Shown: piece after piece, positions 30,094 through 38,915 of the stretch
Position numbering within the stretch: the stretch's first letter is position 1
How the letters are laid out: each line of letters opens with the position of its first letter
Assembly: GCA_902795135.1 (NCBI GenBank)
Contig: CADBJW010000012.1
Coordinates: forward strand, 1 to 48,341
Length of the DNA: 48,341 bases
Direction of reading: 5' to 3'
Source: an uncultured Eubacteriales bacterium
Lineage (GTDB): Bacteria; Bacillota; Clostridia; Peptostreptococcales; Anaerovoracaceae
Made by a program: the position numbers and the translations under genes
Notes under the pieces: model-generated
The model's input: only the letters and a program-made list of their open reading frames with translations
What the model was told of the DNA's origin: nothing
Database searches by the model: none

Positions 30094-31026
30094 ATGGCAA
30101 ACATATACAAAGGAACATTGGAACTGATTGGAAACACTCCACTCGTCGAACTGATCAACATTGAAAAAGAACTAAATCTTGAAGCAACGCTTCTCGTAAA
30201 GCTGGAATACTTCAACCCAGCTGGCAGCGTGAAGGATCGTATCGCAAAATCCATGATTGAGGACGCTGAAGCCAGTGGCATTTTGAAAGAAGGCTCTGTA
30301 ATCATCGAGCCTACCTCCGGCAATACAGGCATTGGTCTGGCAGCCATCGCTGCAGCCAAGGGCTATCGCGCCATCCTGACCATGCCGGAGACCATGAGTG
30401 TGGAACGGCGGAATATCCTCAAAGCCTACGGCGCTGAGATCGTTCTTACAGAAGGTGCCAAAGGTATGAAGGGTGCCATCGCAAAAGCCGAAGAACTGGC
30501 AAAGGAAATTCCAGGCGGATTCATCCCGGGGCAGTTCGTAAACCCTGCCAACCCTAAGATTCACAAGGAAACGACCGGTCCGGAAATCTGGAGAGATACA
30601 GACGGCGCAGTAGACATTTTCATCGCCGGCGTGGGAACGGGCGGTACCGTTACCGGTACGGGCGAATATCTGAAAGAACAGAAACCAGATGTCAAAGTCG
30701 TTGCCCTGGAACCGGATGACTCCCCTGTCCTCTCCGAAGGGAAAGCCGGCTCCCATAAGATTCAGGGAATCGGCGCGGGATTTGTACCGGATGTTCTGAA
30801 TACTGCCGTCTACGACGAAGTGTTCCGTGCCACCAATGACGCAGCCTTTGCAGCTGCCAAATATCTGGCCAAAACCGAAGGCATTTCCGTTGGCATTTCT
30901 TCCGGTGCTGCGCTCCATGCAGCCATTGAATACGCCAAGAATCCTGCCAACAAAGGCAAAACCATCGTTGCACTATTGCCAGATAGCGGAGACCGATACT
31001 ACTCAACGCCTCTCTTTACAGAATGA
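30094..31026 (+). CDS. cysK: Cysteine synthase (O-acetylserine sulfhydrylase)
   Basis: A 310-residue fold-type II PLP enzyme making cysteine from O-acetylserine and sulfide. It opens with IYKGTLELIGNTPLVEL. The PLP lysine is Lys47 in NPAGSVKDRIA. PTSGNTGIGLA binds the substrate carboxylate and GVGTGGTVTGTG the cofactor phosphate. The ending LPDSGDRYYSTPLF is typical of CysK. The ATG at 30094 has AAGG upstream; an in-frame TTG two codons earlier is not favoured. It is second in the operon with metY and is followed by a strong hairpin. Confidence 0.95.
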   Translation: MANIYKGTLELIGNTPLVELINIEKELNLEATLLVKLEYFNPAGSVKDRIAKSMIEDAEASGILKEGSVIIEPTSGNTGIGLAAIAAAKGYRAILTMPETMSVERRNILKAYGAEIVLTEGAKGMKGAIAKAEELAKEIPGGFIPGQFVNPANPKIHKETTGPEIWRDTDGAVDIFIAGVGTGGTVTGTGEYLKEQKPDVKVVALEPDDSPVLSEGKAGSHKIQGIGAGFVPDVLNTAVYDEVFRATNDAAFAAAKYLAKTEGISVGISSGAALHAAIEYAKNPANKGKTIVALLPDSGDRYYSTPLFTE

Positions 31027-31033
31027 CTTTAAG

Positions 31034-31077
31034 AGACCGCTTCCGGATACATCCGGAAGCGGTCTTGGTTTTTGGTT
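31034..31077. terminator. Terminator after cysK
   Basis: A 14-bp perfect stem, GACCGCTTCCGGAT / ATCCGGAAGCGGTC, is closed by a very short loop (31034-31065) and followed by TTGGTTTTTGG. The convergent pepD gene ends within the T-rich tail, so it probably serves both strands, more strongly the plus strand. Confidence 0.88.
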
Positions 31078-32504
31078 TATAGCTTTTGCAGAATCGCTTT
31101 TAATAGCTCATAAAAATGCTCTATGGATTCTGCTCTGACCCGTTCCTGTGGGGAATGAAAATACTGGCAATCTGGGCCGATGGAAATCAAATCGATGCCC
31201 GGCTTTTTTTCTGCGAAAAATCCGCATTCAAGGCCTGCGTGAATTGCCAGCTCCCGCATCCCTTCTCCGAACAATTCCTGATAGGTATCGATGGCCAAAG
31301 GTCGAAGCCTGGAGTCCGCAGTAAATTCCCATGGAACATAGGCACTGAAATAAGAAACCTTCGCGTTCAACAGCTGCGCCAGTGCCTCAATGGTCTTCGT
31401 AATATCTTTGACCGTTGACTGATAGGCGCCTCTGACCTCGGAAACCAACCGCAATTGATTCTCTCCCGTTTCGATAATGCCGATGTTATCGGAACTTTCT
31501 ACCAACCCTTCCAGATTCCCATTCATGTTCACGATGCCATTGGGATACAGGCGGATGGCGGCTGTCACGTTCCTAAAAGATTCCTCTGTCAGTGGCGGCA
31601 TGCATTCCGCCTCCGAAATAGTGAGACTTAGATCTGGTGCTGCTCCGCTGTATTCCTTTTGGAAGACCGCTTTCCAAGCAGCGACCTGTTGTTCTACGTC
31701 CCTGCGGTTCTCTGCCAAAAGGACCGCCTCCGCTTCCCGCGGAATGGCCAATCGGTTGGTGCCGCCGGTGATAGAGACAACCGGCAAGTCCGCCTCCTCT
31801 AGCAGTCGCATCAGAAGATGGATTGCGTTGCCTCTGCCCCGGTGAATGTCTTCCCCGGAGTGTCCGCCCTGCAGGCCCGTCAAATGAATCTGATAGCCGC
31901 TCATTCCCTGGGGAACCGCGGGCTCCCGTTCAAGCGGCATGGTAAATTCCACTCCCGTGCCCCCACAGCTTCCAACAATCAGTTCCCGCTCATCTGCATG
32001 ATCCAAATTGATCATCTGCATAGCTTCACATGTGCTGATATCAACGGTTTCCGCCCCGGCAAAGGTGGTTTCCTCCTGCACGGTAAACACGACTTCCAGT
32101 GGTGGATGCGGCAGCTGGTCGTCATCCAGAATGGCTAAGGCAGCCGCTGCCCCGACACCATTGTCGGCGCCGAGTGTTGTGCCATTTGCGGCACGGATCC
32201 ATTCCCCATCATAGGCCAGCTCGATGGGATCTTTCGAGAAGTCATGGTTGCTTTCGCGATTCTTCTCGCATACCATATCGATATGTGCCTGCATCAGCAC
32301 GGCGGGATGATTTTCATATCCCTTCGACGCAGGTTTTTTAATAATCAGGTTCCAGATATCATCCTGGGAAACCTGAAGATTCCTTTCCTGTGCCCATTCT
32401 TTGATCCAGTCGCTCACCCCTTGTTCATGTCCCGATTCTCTGGGGATTCGGCTGATCTGGGCAAACAGATCAATCACCGGGTGTTTCATAATGTCTTTCT
32501 TCAT
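31077..32504 (-). CDS. pepD: Aminoacyl-histidine dipeptidase (PepD, M20 family)
   Basis: A 475-residue cytosolic zinc dipeptidase that cleaves Xaa-His and other dipeptides. Metal and catalytic residues lie in MQAHIDMVCEK, GTTLGADNGVGAAAALA, FTVQEETTFAGAETVD and NLDHADERELIVGSCGG. A dimerisation 'lid' domain follows in the middle, and HAGLECGFF and SIGPDCQYFHSPQE are near the end. Length and order match PepD. AGGAG lies 11 nt before the ATG. It would supply amino acids from peptides for fermentation. Confidence 0.93.
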   Translation of the reverse strand: MKKDIMKHPVIDLFAQISRIPRESGHEQGVSDWIKEWAQERNLQVSQDDIWNLIIKKPASKGYENHPAVLMQAHIDMVCEKNRESNHDFSKDPIELAYDGEWIRAANGTTLGADNGVGAAAALAILDDDQLPHPPLEVVFTVQEETTFAGAETVDISTCEAMQMINLDHADERELIVGSCGGTGVEFTMPLEREPAVPQGMSGYQIHLTGLQGGHSGEDIHRGRGNAIHLLMRLLEEADLPVVSITGGTNRLAIPREAEAVLLAENRRDVEQQVAAWKAVFQKEYSGAAPDLSLTISEAECMPPLTEESFRNVTAAIRLYPNGIVNMNGNLEGLVESSDNIGIIETGENQLRLVSEVRGAYQSTVKDITKTIEALAQLLNAKVSYFSAYVPWEFTADSRLRPLAIDTYQELFGEGMRELAIHAGLECGFFAEKKPGIDLISIGPDCQYFHSPQERVRAESIEHFYELLKAILQKL

Positions 32505-32577
32505 AATCTACAATTCTCCTGCCTTTGTGATTATTCCATTGTACCTAAACACGTCTTCCATGTCTAATCCAAACTCT

Positions 32578-32752
32578 TTATGCCTTTGTGAATTTATCTT
32601 TTCCCTGTTTGCAGCGAGGGCACTTCCAATCTTCCGGAAGATCCTCAAATGCCATACCATCATGTTCTTCAGGATCGTAGACATAGCCGCAAATATCTGT
32701 GATGTCCTTCACCGTGATTTTATCGATTTTCTTTGGATGTTTTCCATTTCAT
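32578..32752 (-). pseudogene. Frameshifted, cysteine-depleted rubredoxin
   Basis: A start ATGAAATGGAAA at 32752, with AAAGGA eight bases upstream, begins MKWK as many rubredoxins do, but its frame stops after ten codons at 32720. A different frame continues [20 protein letters not shown] and then [16 protein letters not shown] to a stop at 32578, a clear rubredoxin body with CGYVYDP and CPRC. One frameshift between 32720 and 32750 would join the two. The first iron-ligand Cys of the CxxCG motif is Thr, so three of four ligands remain. It is probably inactive. The rest of the 32505-32874 gap shows only an extended -10-like TGGTAGAAT before the next gene. Confidence 0.65.
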
Positions 32753-32874
32753 CACATAAATCCTTTCACTGCTGGCAATCGGATCATCGTCAGTAACGCA
32801 TCCATATTATACCACCATTTTACAACCCTCCTAAAGATAAAATGTGGTAGAATGAATCAGAAAGGAAACATGGA

Positions 32875-33822
32875 ATGAAGTCCGAAATTCTAAACGACAA
32901 AGGAAACAATCAGCCATCATACAAAAGCATCGCACAGCATGTCTACAATCTGTTCAAAGCGCGTTCTTCCAAGGACGATGAGTTTAACGACTGGGCGGGA
33001 TACAGAGACAGGCTGACCGATTTCGTGATCGACTGCATCGCTCCCGGTGAATCCCTTTTGATTCTTGGTGCCGGCAAATGCAATGACTTGGATCTAAAAA
33101 AACTTGCGGCACACTGCGGCAGCATCACGCTGTCGGACTACCGGCCCGAAACGGCGGACGAGGCTTTTGCTCGGTACGGACTGACTCCGTCCGACAAACT
33201 GAAATTCGTAGCATCCGATTATGTAGGAATCACCGATGAAGATTACCTGGAATATACGGAACGGCTTCTGAAGATTATGGAACGTTTAAGCAGCGGGCAG
33301 GAAGAAATCGACGGACCGGATCTGGAAGCGCTCAAGGACTGCCTTGAACGAATCTACCAAAACAACGAGGACTATGAAATCGACCTGGGTGATGAGATGT
33401 ATGACCGTGCCGTCATCACAGGCGTGCACAGTCAGCTGAACAATTCGTTCCGTGGTTTGTTCCAGTACGTTCGAAAAGATGTAGAGGATCGAATCGGTGA
33501 AATCAAATCTCTGGAGGAGCTGAATGCTGCAATCTTCCGGACAACGAGAAAACACACGAAATATTTGGTGAACCGCTTCAATGAGGCGGTGTTCGCGGTA
33601 GTCAGAAACGGCGTTCTCTACGGCTATGAGAAAAATATTATCTACACCCCAAGCGGATCCGATCAACCTGTGATCGGTACCGTTGACGGCGCACGTCAGG
33701 CGGGAGAACTAATTGCAAGCTTACCTGTAAAAAAGAATCTTGACTGTATCTGGCCCCTGTCACGCCGAAGAGGCATCAAGTTCACCATGTCCATCTGCTA
33801 TTTGGACCTACAATCAAAATGA
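32875..33822 (+). CDS. Putative class I SAM-dependent methyltransferase, unknown family
   Basis: A 315-residue soluble protein. The stretch ESLLILGAGKCNDLDL followed by SITLSDYRPE fits SAM-binding motif I and the acidic end of strand beta-2 in Rossmann methyltransferases. A long acidic helical insertion (about 115-195) and a C-terminal region with IWPLSRRRGIKFTMSICYL follow; the final strands with aromatic residues also fit this fold. No catalytic motif points to a substrate. AAGGA lies 8 nt before the ATG. The gene is alone, converging on the PiT gene with only 20 nt between stops and no evident terminator. Confidence 0.55.
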   Translation: MKSEILNDKGNNQPSYKSIAQHVYNLFKARSSKDDEFNDWAGYRDRLTDFVIDCIAPGESLLILGAGKCNDLDLKKLAAHCGSITLSDYRPETADEAFARYGLTPSDKLKFVASDYVGITDEDYLEYTERLLKIMERLSSGQEEIDGPDLEALKDCLERIYQNNEDYEIDLGDEMYDRAVITGVHSQLNNSFRGLFQYVRKDVEDRIGEIKSLEELNAAIFRTTRKHTKYLVNRFNEAVFAVVRNGVLYGYEKNIIYTPSGSDQPVIGTVDGARQAGELIASLPVKKNLDCIWPLSRRRGIKFTMSICYLDLQSK

Positions 33823-33842
33823 GATGAGCAGAGACGTTACTC

Positions 33843-34835
33843 TTACACGAACCATCCTAAAACAAGTTCTGTCAAACCGCCAAGGAGCATGGCTGCTGGA
33901 AGCGTCACGATCCAGGCCGTGAAAATGTTACTGGCAACGCCCCACTTAACTGCGCTGACTCTGCGGGCTGTTCCCGTTCCCATTATGGATGTGGTGATGA
34001 CCTGTGTGGTACTAACGGGAGCTCCGAGAAATGTCATCAGTTCGATTACCAGCGCAGAAGATGTCTGGGCGGCAAATCCGGATGCGGGTTCGATCTTCGT
34101 GACTCCGCTACCCATGGTTTTCATAACCTTCCATCCGCCGACCGATGTTCCTGCTGCCATGACTATGGCGCATGCCAGTTTTACCCATAACGGCACACCG
34201 TCCTCCTTGCCCAGCATGCCTCCTGTCACGAGGGCCAGGGTAATGATTCCCATTGTCTTTTGCGCATCGTTATTTCCATGGCTGAATGCTATGAATGCAG
34301 ATGATATGACTTGCAGCTTCAGAAAGAGCCGGTTTACTTTATGTGGTGTCCATTTTGCAAAGGCTTTGTATATGACTTTCATACAGATAAAGCCGATAAA
34401 CAAACCGAGAATCGGTGACGTGAAGAGTGGAATGATGACTTTCGATACCACTCCGCTCCAGATAATATGTTCCGCCGTCATGGTATAAGCCATTACGGCT
34501 CCAATCAGACTTCCGATCAGTGCGTGGGATGAACTGCTTGGTATACCCCTCCACCATGTGAATAAATTCCAGATGATCGCACCGATCAGTGCAGACAGGA
34601 TAACATACTGCTGCAATTCTATGTCCACTAAGCCTTTTGATATAGTCCCAGCGACTTTCTCACTGACCATCGCACCGGCCAGATTCATGACGGCCGCCAA
34701 TGCAATTGCCTTTTGTGGTGCGAGGGCCTTTGTATATACTGCCGTCGCGATTGCATTGGCTGTATCGTGAAATCCATTGATAAACTCAAAAATCAATGCA
34801 AATAATATAACGAATATGATGATGGAACTAAGCAT
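33843..34835 (-). CDS. pit: Low-affinity inorganic phosphate transporter (PiT family)
   Basis: A 330-residue membrane protein. The PiT signature appears twice: GFHDTANAIATAVYTKALAP near the N-terminus and SHGNNDAQKTMGIITLAL in the middle, with GAPVSTTQVITTSIMGTG near the end. These proteins import phosphate (or metal phosphate) with a cation. It overlaps the upstream DUF47 gene by 8 nt, the usual pairing, in which the PhoU-like partner modulates the transporter. Confidence 0.94.
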   Translation of the reverse strand: MLSSIIIFVILFALIFEFINGFHDTANAIATAVYTKALAPQKAIALAAVMNLAGAMVSEKVAGTISKGLVDIELQQYVILSALIGAIIWNLFTWWRGIPSSSSHALIGSLIGAVMAYTMTAEHIIWSGVVSKVIIPLFTSPILGLFIGFICMKVIYKAFAKWTPHKVNRLFLKLQVISSAFIAFSHGNNDAQKTMGIITLALVTGGMLGKEDGVPLWVKLACAIVMAAGTSVGGWKVMKTMGSGVTKIEPASGFAAQTSSALVIELMTFLGAPVSTTQVITTSIMGTGTARRVSAVKWGVASNIFTAWIVTLPAAMLLGGLTELVLGWFV

Positions 34836-35451
34836 TCTTGACCAACACTCCTCTTACCGTATCTGCCAGGTGCTCACAGGCATCCAGCGTGTCTTCCAAA
34901 TTCTCATAGATGTCTTTCCACTTGATCAGCTCCACCGGTTCGCATCCTTCCCGGAACAGTTTCCACAATGCTCTTCGGAATACTGCATCGCCTAGATTTT
35001 CCAATCTGTTGATTTCAATGATCGCTTCCGTTGCTTTATTATGCCGCTTGTTGTCCGGAAGCACCTCGAACAGGATCTTTACCTGCGTGGTAGCGTCACC
35101 AATCAGGTTCCCCATTTCGACTGCGTCATCTTTCATTTCCTTGACATCATAAATCTGCAGCTTATTGGCTGTATCTTCTATGTAGTCCGCCAGATCATCC
35201 AACTGATTTGCGATTTTGAAAATATCCTCTCTATCAAAGGGCGTGATAAAGGATTTGTTCAATTCATCCAGTATATTATGTGATTTCACATCACATTCCG
35301 ACTCTGTCATTTTCATGTCCGCAATGGCCCGTTCAACATTGTGATAGTGATTTATGATTTCCGCAAAGTCCGTTCCCATCTTATCGAGCGTTTCTGCGAA
35401 ATCTTTCAGCAAACTGAAAAACGGATCTTCTTTTTTCTTTCCTAATACCAT
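34828..35451 (-). CDS. DUF47 family PhoU-like protein, partner of the PiT transporter
   Basis: A 207-residue all-helical protein of the DUF47 (YkaA/PhoU-like) family, with no membrane segment. SFITPFDREDIFKIANQLDDLADYIEDTA contains the E/DxxxD metal-site pattern of PhoU proteins and is diagnostic. Such proteins sit with PiT transporters and probably gate phosphate uptake. GGAGGAAAGACT precedes the ATG, and the gene overlaps the transporter gene. Confidence 0.93.
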   Translation of the reverse strand: MVLGKKKEDPFFSLLKDFAETLDKMGTDFAEIINHYHNVERAIADMKMTESECDVKSHNILDELNKSFITPFDREDIFKIANQLDDLADYIEDTANKLQIYDVKEMKDDAVEMGNLIGDATTQVKILFEVLPDNKRHNKATEAIIEINRLENLGDAVFRRALWKLFREGCEPVELIKWKDIYENLEDTLDACEHLADTVRGVLVKNA

Positions 35452-35525
35452 AGTCTTTCCTCCTTCTCTTATAGATTAATGGGTTTCTGTAAACTCCATT
35501 ATCTACTCACTGTAAAATTACGGTA

Positions 35526-35566
35526 AAACAAACCCCGATCATCTGTATAAACTGAGACCGGGGTTT
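35526..35566 (-). terminator. Terminator of the amidohydrolase-GRE-activase operon
   Basis: On the minus strand AAACCCCG pairs with CGGGGTTT (35559-35566 with 35530-35537), followed by GTTTTACC. It lies 40 nt after the activase stop and before the DUF47 gene promoter region. Confidence 0.75.
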
Positions 35567-35605
35567 TGAAAATCCGTTTGATTCACTTGTTCCGTTCCCA
35601 CGCGC

Positions 35606-36535
35606 TTAAATACGCGCGCCGGAAATTTCTACGTCAATGCCTGCGTTGCGATATAATTCTTTTATTGTCTCCATTCGTTCTTCAGACGGCGCCTCGAAGG
35701 TCTGGTACTCCAATCCTGCATTCCGCGCTTTGGAAACGCCCATCTCGTGGTATCCCAGTAGAGACACCTTCCGGATGCCAAGTTCTACAAGCAAATCCAA
35801 GGCCGCCCGAGTGGTCTCCTCGCCGTCGTTGATGCCTTTGATGAGTGGCATACGGATCCAGATTTTATCGTGGGTCTGCGAGTCCGATGCCAGCGCACGG
35901 AGATTTTGCAGGATCCCTTCGTTGCGGACACCCGTCAGCTGCTCATGGATCTGGGGATCCATGTGTTTCAGATCAAAGAGCACGTGGGTCACATTGGGAG
36001 CCTGCGCCAGATCGATTAAGTGCCGGGTTTCTCCAAAGCCGCAGGTATCGATGCACACGTCGATGCCCTCTTTGCCGCAGGCATCAATCAATGACCGCAC
36101 AAAGGCAACGTGCTCCAGCGGTTCCCCGCCACTGATGGTCACACCGCCGCCCGAATCCAAATAGAAGTTCTTGTCCTGCACGACCACCGCCATCACTTCC
36201 TCCACCGTCATTTCTTCTGCGACGTAGGTGATGGCTTTTGCATAACAAACCCTGCTGCATGCACCGCAGGCCTGACAGGCTGCAAAATCAATGGCCACGC
36301 CCTTATCGGAAACCGTGATGCCTCCTTCCGGGCAAACCGATACGCACGCTCCGCACTGGATGCACCGGGACGGGCTGATCATCATCTGGTTTTTCGAACG
36401 GATCATCTCCGGGTTGTGACACCAGACGCAGCGCAAAGGACAGCCCTTCAGAAACACCGTCGACCGTATTCCCGGACCGTCTTGTGTCGAAAACTTTTGT
36501 ATATTTCCAATCAAAGCGCTATTGCTTTTGCTCAT
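35606..36535 (-). CDS. Glycyl-radical enzyme activase (radical SAM)
   Basis: A 309-residue activating enzyme. The radical SAM motif is Cys32/Cys36/Cys39 in GCPLRCVWCHNPE. A ferredoxin-like insertion with two clusters follows (CIQCGACVSVCPEGG and CQACGACSRVC), as in activases of glycerol/choline/hydroxyproline-type enzymes but not of PFL itself. The GGG(V)TISGGEPL motif binds SAM. The ATG overlaps the stop codon of the glycyl-radical enzyme gene (TGATG) with GGAGG upstream. It installs the glycyl radical on its neighbour using SAM and reduced flavodoxin or ferredoxin. Confidence 0.93.
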   Translation of the reverse strand: MSKSNSALIGNIQKFSTQDGPGIRSTVFLKGCPLRCVWCHNPEMIRSKNQMMISPSRCIQCGACVSVCPEGGITVSDKGVAIDFAACQACGACSRVCYAKAITYVAEEMTVEEVMAVVVQDKNFYLDSGGGVTISGGEPLEHVAFVRSLIDACGKEGIDVCIDTCGFGETRHLIDLAQAPNVTHVLFDLKHMDPQIHEQLTGVRNEGILQNLRALASDSQTHDKIWIRMPLIKGINDGEETTRAALDLLVELGIRKVSLLGYHEMGVSKARNAGLEYQTFEAPSEERMETIKELYRNAGIDVEISGARI

Positions 36536-38904
36536 CAACAACCTCCGTGGGCTGTACGTGCGATAATCGAATCCTGAACATGCCGGTCAAGTTCCGTGAA
36601 GTAAGCCAGATAGCCTGCTACACGCACGACGAGACCTCGATAGTCCTCCGGGTGCTCCTGGGCAGCACGCAGGGTGGCGTCATCGACCACGTTAATCTGG
36701 ATGTGCTGTCCGCCTTCTTTGAAGAAGGTCTTGACCACGCTCTCAATGGTGTCGATTCCCTTCTTCCCTTCTACGCTCTTCGGATCGAACCGAAGGTTGA
36801 ACAAAGCCCCTGCGTAGAAGTTCTCCGGCTTCAGTGAGGCGACCGATTTCACCGTTGCCGTCGGTCCGCTGATATCGCGGCCCATCATTGGAGAGGAGTT
36901 ATCGTTTAGCGCCTCGCCCGCATGTCTGCCATCTGGTGTGGCGCCGGTTTCCTCGCCGTGTGGCACATTCTCCGACTGGGACATGAGGGTGTAATCGTAA
37001 TGGCCGCCGCGAGCGTCCTTCCACTGCTGCACGGTTTCTGCCACATAATTGCAAATATCTCTATTGATGCTGTCAACATACGGATTGTCATTGCCGAATT
37101 TCGGCGGTACGTTGATCAGGTACTGACGGATTCTTTCGTTGTCCTGAAAGTCTCTGTCAAGGATATCGATCAGCTCCTGCATGGTGACGATCTTATCCTT
37201 AAACACAGCGTATTCGATGCCGACAATGGAGTCGGCCAGGTTCGCGGTTCCCGTTCCGAATATTCCTGCGCTGGAATGCTTCGCGCCGCCCTCCTGGACA
37301 GACATGCCCTTCTCGATGCAGCCATCCACCGTCAGTGAAGTATAGACTGCCGGAAGCCGTCTCGCCTGCTCCACCTGAAGGATCCGCGATGCTTCTACCA
37401 TTCTCGTATGGATGTAGATGATCTGCTTTTTGCATGCTTCAATCAGTTCTTCTTTACCGGTGAAGGCGCACGGATCCCCAGTATCGATTCCAAGCTTCAT
37501 GCCGGTCCTTGGATCCACGCCTCTGTGCAGAACCAACTCCAGACACTTGGCATAGTTGACATAGCCGACATCCGGGAAGCAGTCCGCACCACCGCCGCCA
37601 TACTGCGGCTGGGTGCATCCGACCACGTTCCAGCCAAGAACTTCCTCATCGGTGCCGCCCTTGGAACGAACGATTCTCATATTGACATCGTCATTAAAGA
37701 GTCCCGGCTGGGCCATGCCTGCCTGGATCATCTCCGCAGCTTGATGGAACAAATCCTCCGGTGTCTTGTCGCTGACACGCATCGCCAGAACCGGCTGAGC
37801 CGTTTTCACATCGGCCCCTGCTGTCAGACACATATAACTCAGTTTGTTGGTCGCATCTTCGCCGTCCAGTCCCAGTCCGCCCACCATAACAATGGCCCAC
37901 ATCGGGAAGCCGGCAAAGGCTTTGGAACATTCTTTATCTCTGACTTCGATGACCTCTCCGCACTTCAGGAAGAAGCACTCCAGGATCTCCTGAGCCCGGT
38001 CTTCATCGAAGATTCCTGCCTCCATATCTAACTCCATGTACGGATAAAGCACCTGGTCGAATCGTCCGAAGCTACATGCCGTCGCCGGTCCTTCGATGTG
38101 ATAGACCAGATGTACAAACCACACGAACTGCAGCGCTTCATAGAATCCTCTCGGCGGATTCTCCGGCACGTTCCTGCAGTTCGAAGCGATTTCCAAAAGC
38201 TCGGCCTTGCGTCCGGCGTTCGTCTCCCGGGCTGCAAGCTCCAGAGCCTTGTCCGCATAGCGATTGGCAAACCGGATCACTGCCTCCATGACGATGATTC
38301 CTGCTCTCCAGAAATCCAGTTTCTCCTGATCTTCCATGGTATCGCCCAATGTTTCTGCGATCTTTTCTTTGCAGCGTTGGATGTAGCCTTTGAACCCCTT
38401 CTCCATAAGGTTCTTGTAATTCGGAACCACCTCACCGGAAATGGTGTTGGTCTGGCCCATGTCAATGATGGAGTTGTCGTACATGGCCATGGTGTCCTCT
38501 GGTAAAATATCATAGAGCAGATCCTCAATGGCCCTGCCTTCCCAGAATTCCTCCAGGCAGTCCAAAATGACCTTTTTATCTTCTTCCGTCACATCGATCT
38601 GGTCCATCTCTCTTGTGGGAAACTCCGGAATCTCTTCCAAAAGCCATTCCGTCGAGGAATACTCCGGAAAAAGGAGCGCGCCGCGAAGCGTATAGGTTGG
38701 CACGCCAACGATGAGTTCTTCGTCATGGATGGTAATACTCAGATGGTCCAAAACGTATGCCAACGTTTTGCCACGAAACAGATACCGCGGCTCACCGGCA
38801 TATTTCTTATATGCCTCTGTAATAAGGAGCAGCCGCTCCGGTGTAATATTCGGTCTGACGGCCAGAAATCTATCTTTTAATCTTTGGACTCTTGGTGTAA
38901 TCAT
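36535..38904 (-). CDS. Glycyl-radical enzyme of the PFL2/PflD-like group, atypical Cys-Thr-Gln active site
   Basis: A 789-residue glycyl-radical enzyme. The radical Gly764 lies in VVRVAGYLAYF near the C-terminus and the thiyl Cys430 in NVVGCTQPQYGGGGAD. In dehydratases and decarboxylases of the superfamily the residue two after the Cys is normally a catalytic Glu (GCVEP-like); here it is Gln432. The N-terminal ITPERLLLITEAYKKYAGEP and HDEELIVG are typical of PflD/HypD-type enzymes rather than pyruvate formate-lyase. The ATG at 38904 has AAGGAG upstream; a longer frame reaches into the preceding gene. It is encoded between an amidohydrolase and the activase. Substrate unknown; a simple PFL assignment would be wrong. 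Confidence 0.88.
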   Translation of the reverse strand: MITPRVQRLKDRFLAVRPNITPERLLLITEAYKKYAGEPRYLFRGKTLAYVLDHLSITIHDEELIVGVPTYTLRGALLFPEYSSTEWLLEEIPEFPTREMDQIDVTEEDKKVILDCLEEFWEGRAIEDLLYDILPEDTMAMYDNSIIDMGQTNTISGEVVPNYKNLMEKGFKGYIQRCKEKIAETLGDTMEDQEKLDFWRAGIIVMEAVIRFANRYADKALELAARETNAGRKAELLEIASNCRNVPENPPRGFYEALQFVWFVHLVYHIEGPATACSFGRFDQVLYPYMELDMEAGIFDEDRAQEILECFFLKCGEVIEVRDKECSKAFAGFPMWAIVMVGGLGLDGEDATNKLSYMCLTAGADVKTAQPVLAMRVSDKTPEDLFHQAAEMIQAGMAQPGLFNDDVNMRIVRSKGGTDEEVLGWNVVGCTQPQYGGGGADCFPDVGYVNYAKCLELVLHRGVDPRTGMKLGIDTGDPCAFTGKEELIEACKKQIIYIHTRMVEASRILQVEQARRLPAVYTSLTVDGCIEKGMSVQEGGAKHSSAGIFGTGTANLADSIVGIEYAVFKDKIVTMQELIDILDRDFQDNERIRQYLINVPPKFGNDNPYVDSINRDICNYVAETVQQWKDARGGHYDYTLMSQSENVPHGEETGATPDGRHAGEALNDNSSPMMGRDISGPTATVKSVASLKPENFYAGALFNLRFDPKSVEGKKGIDTIESVVKTFFKEGGQHIQINVVDDATLRAAQEHPEDYRGLVVRVAGYLAYFTELDRHVQDSIIARTAHGGC

Positions 38905-38915
38905 AGTGTTTCTCC

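Noticed and set aside
32863-32877. Two-codon frame ATG GAA TGA overlapping the start of the methyltransferase-like gene
   Set aside because: Could be a minimal upstream ORF, but it lies between the ribosome site and the real ATG and is most simply chance.
36535-38904. Naming the glycyl-radical enzyme pyruvate formate-lyase
   Set aside because: PFL has adjacent Cys-Cys at the active site and a simpler activase; here there is one Cys with C-T-Q and an activase with extra clusters.
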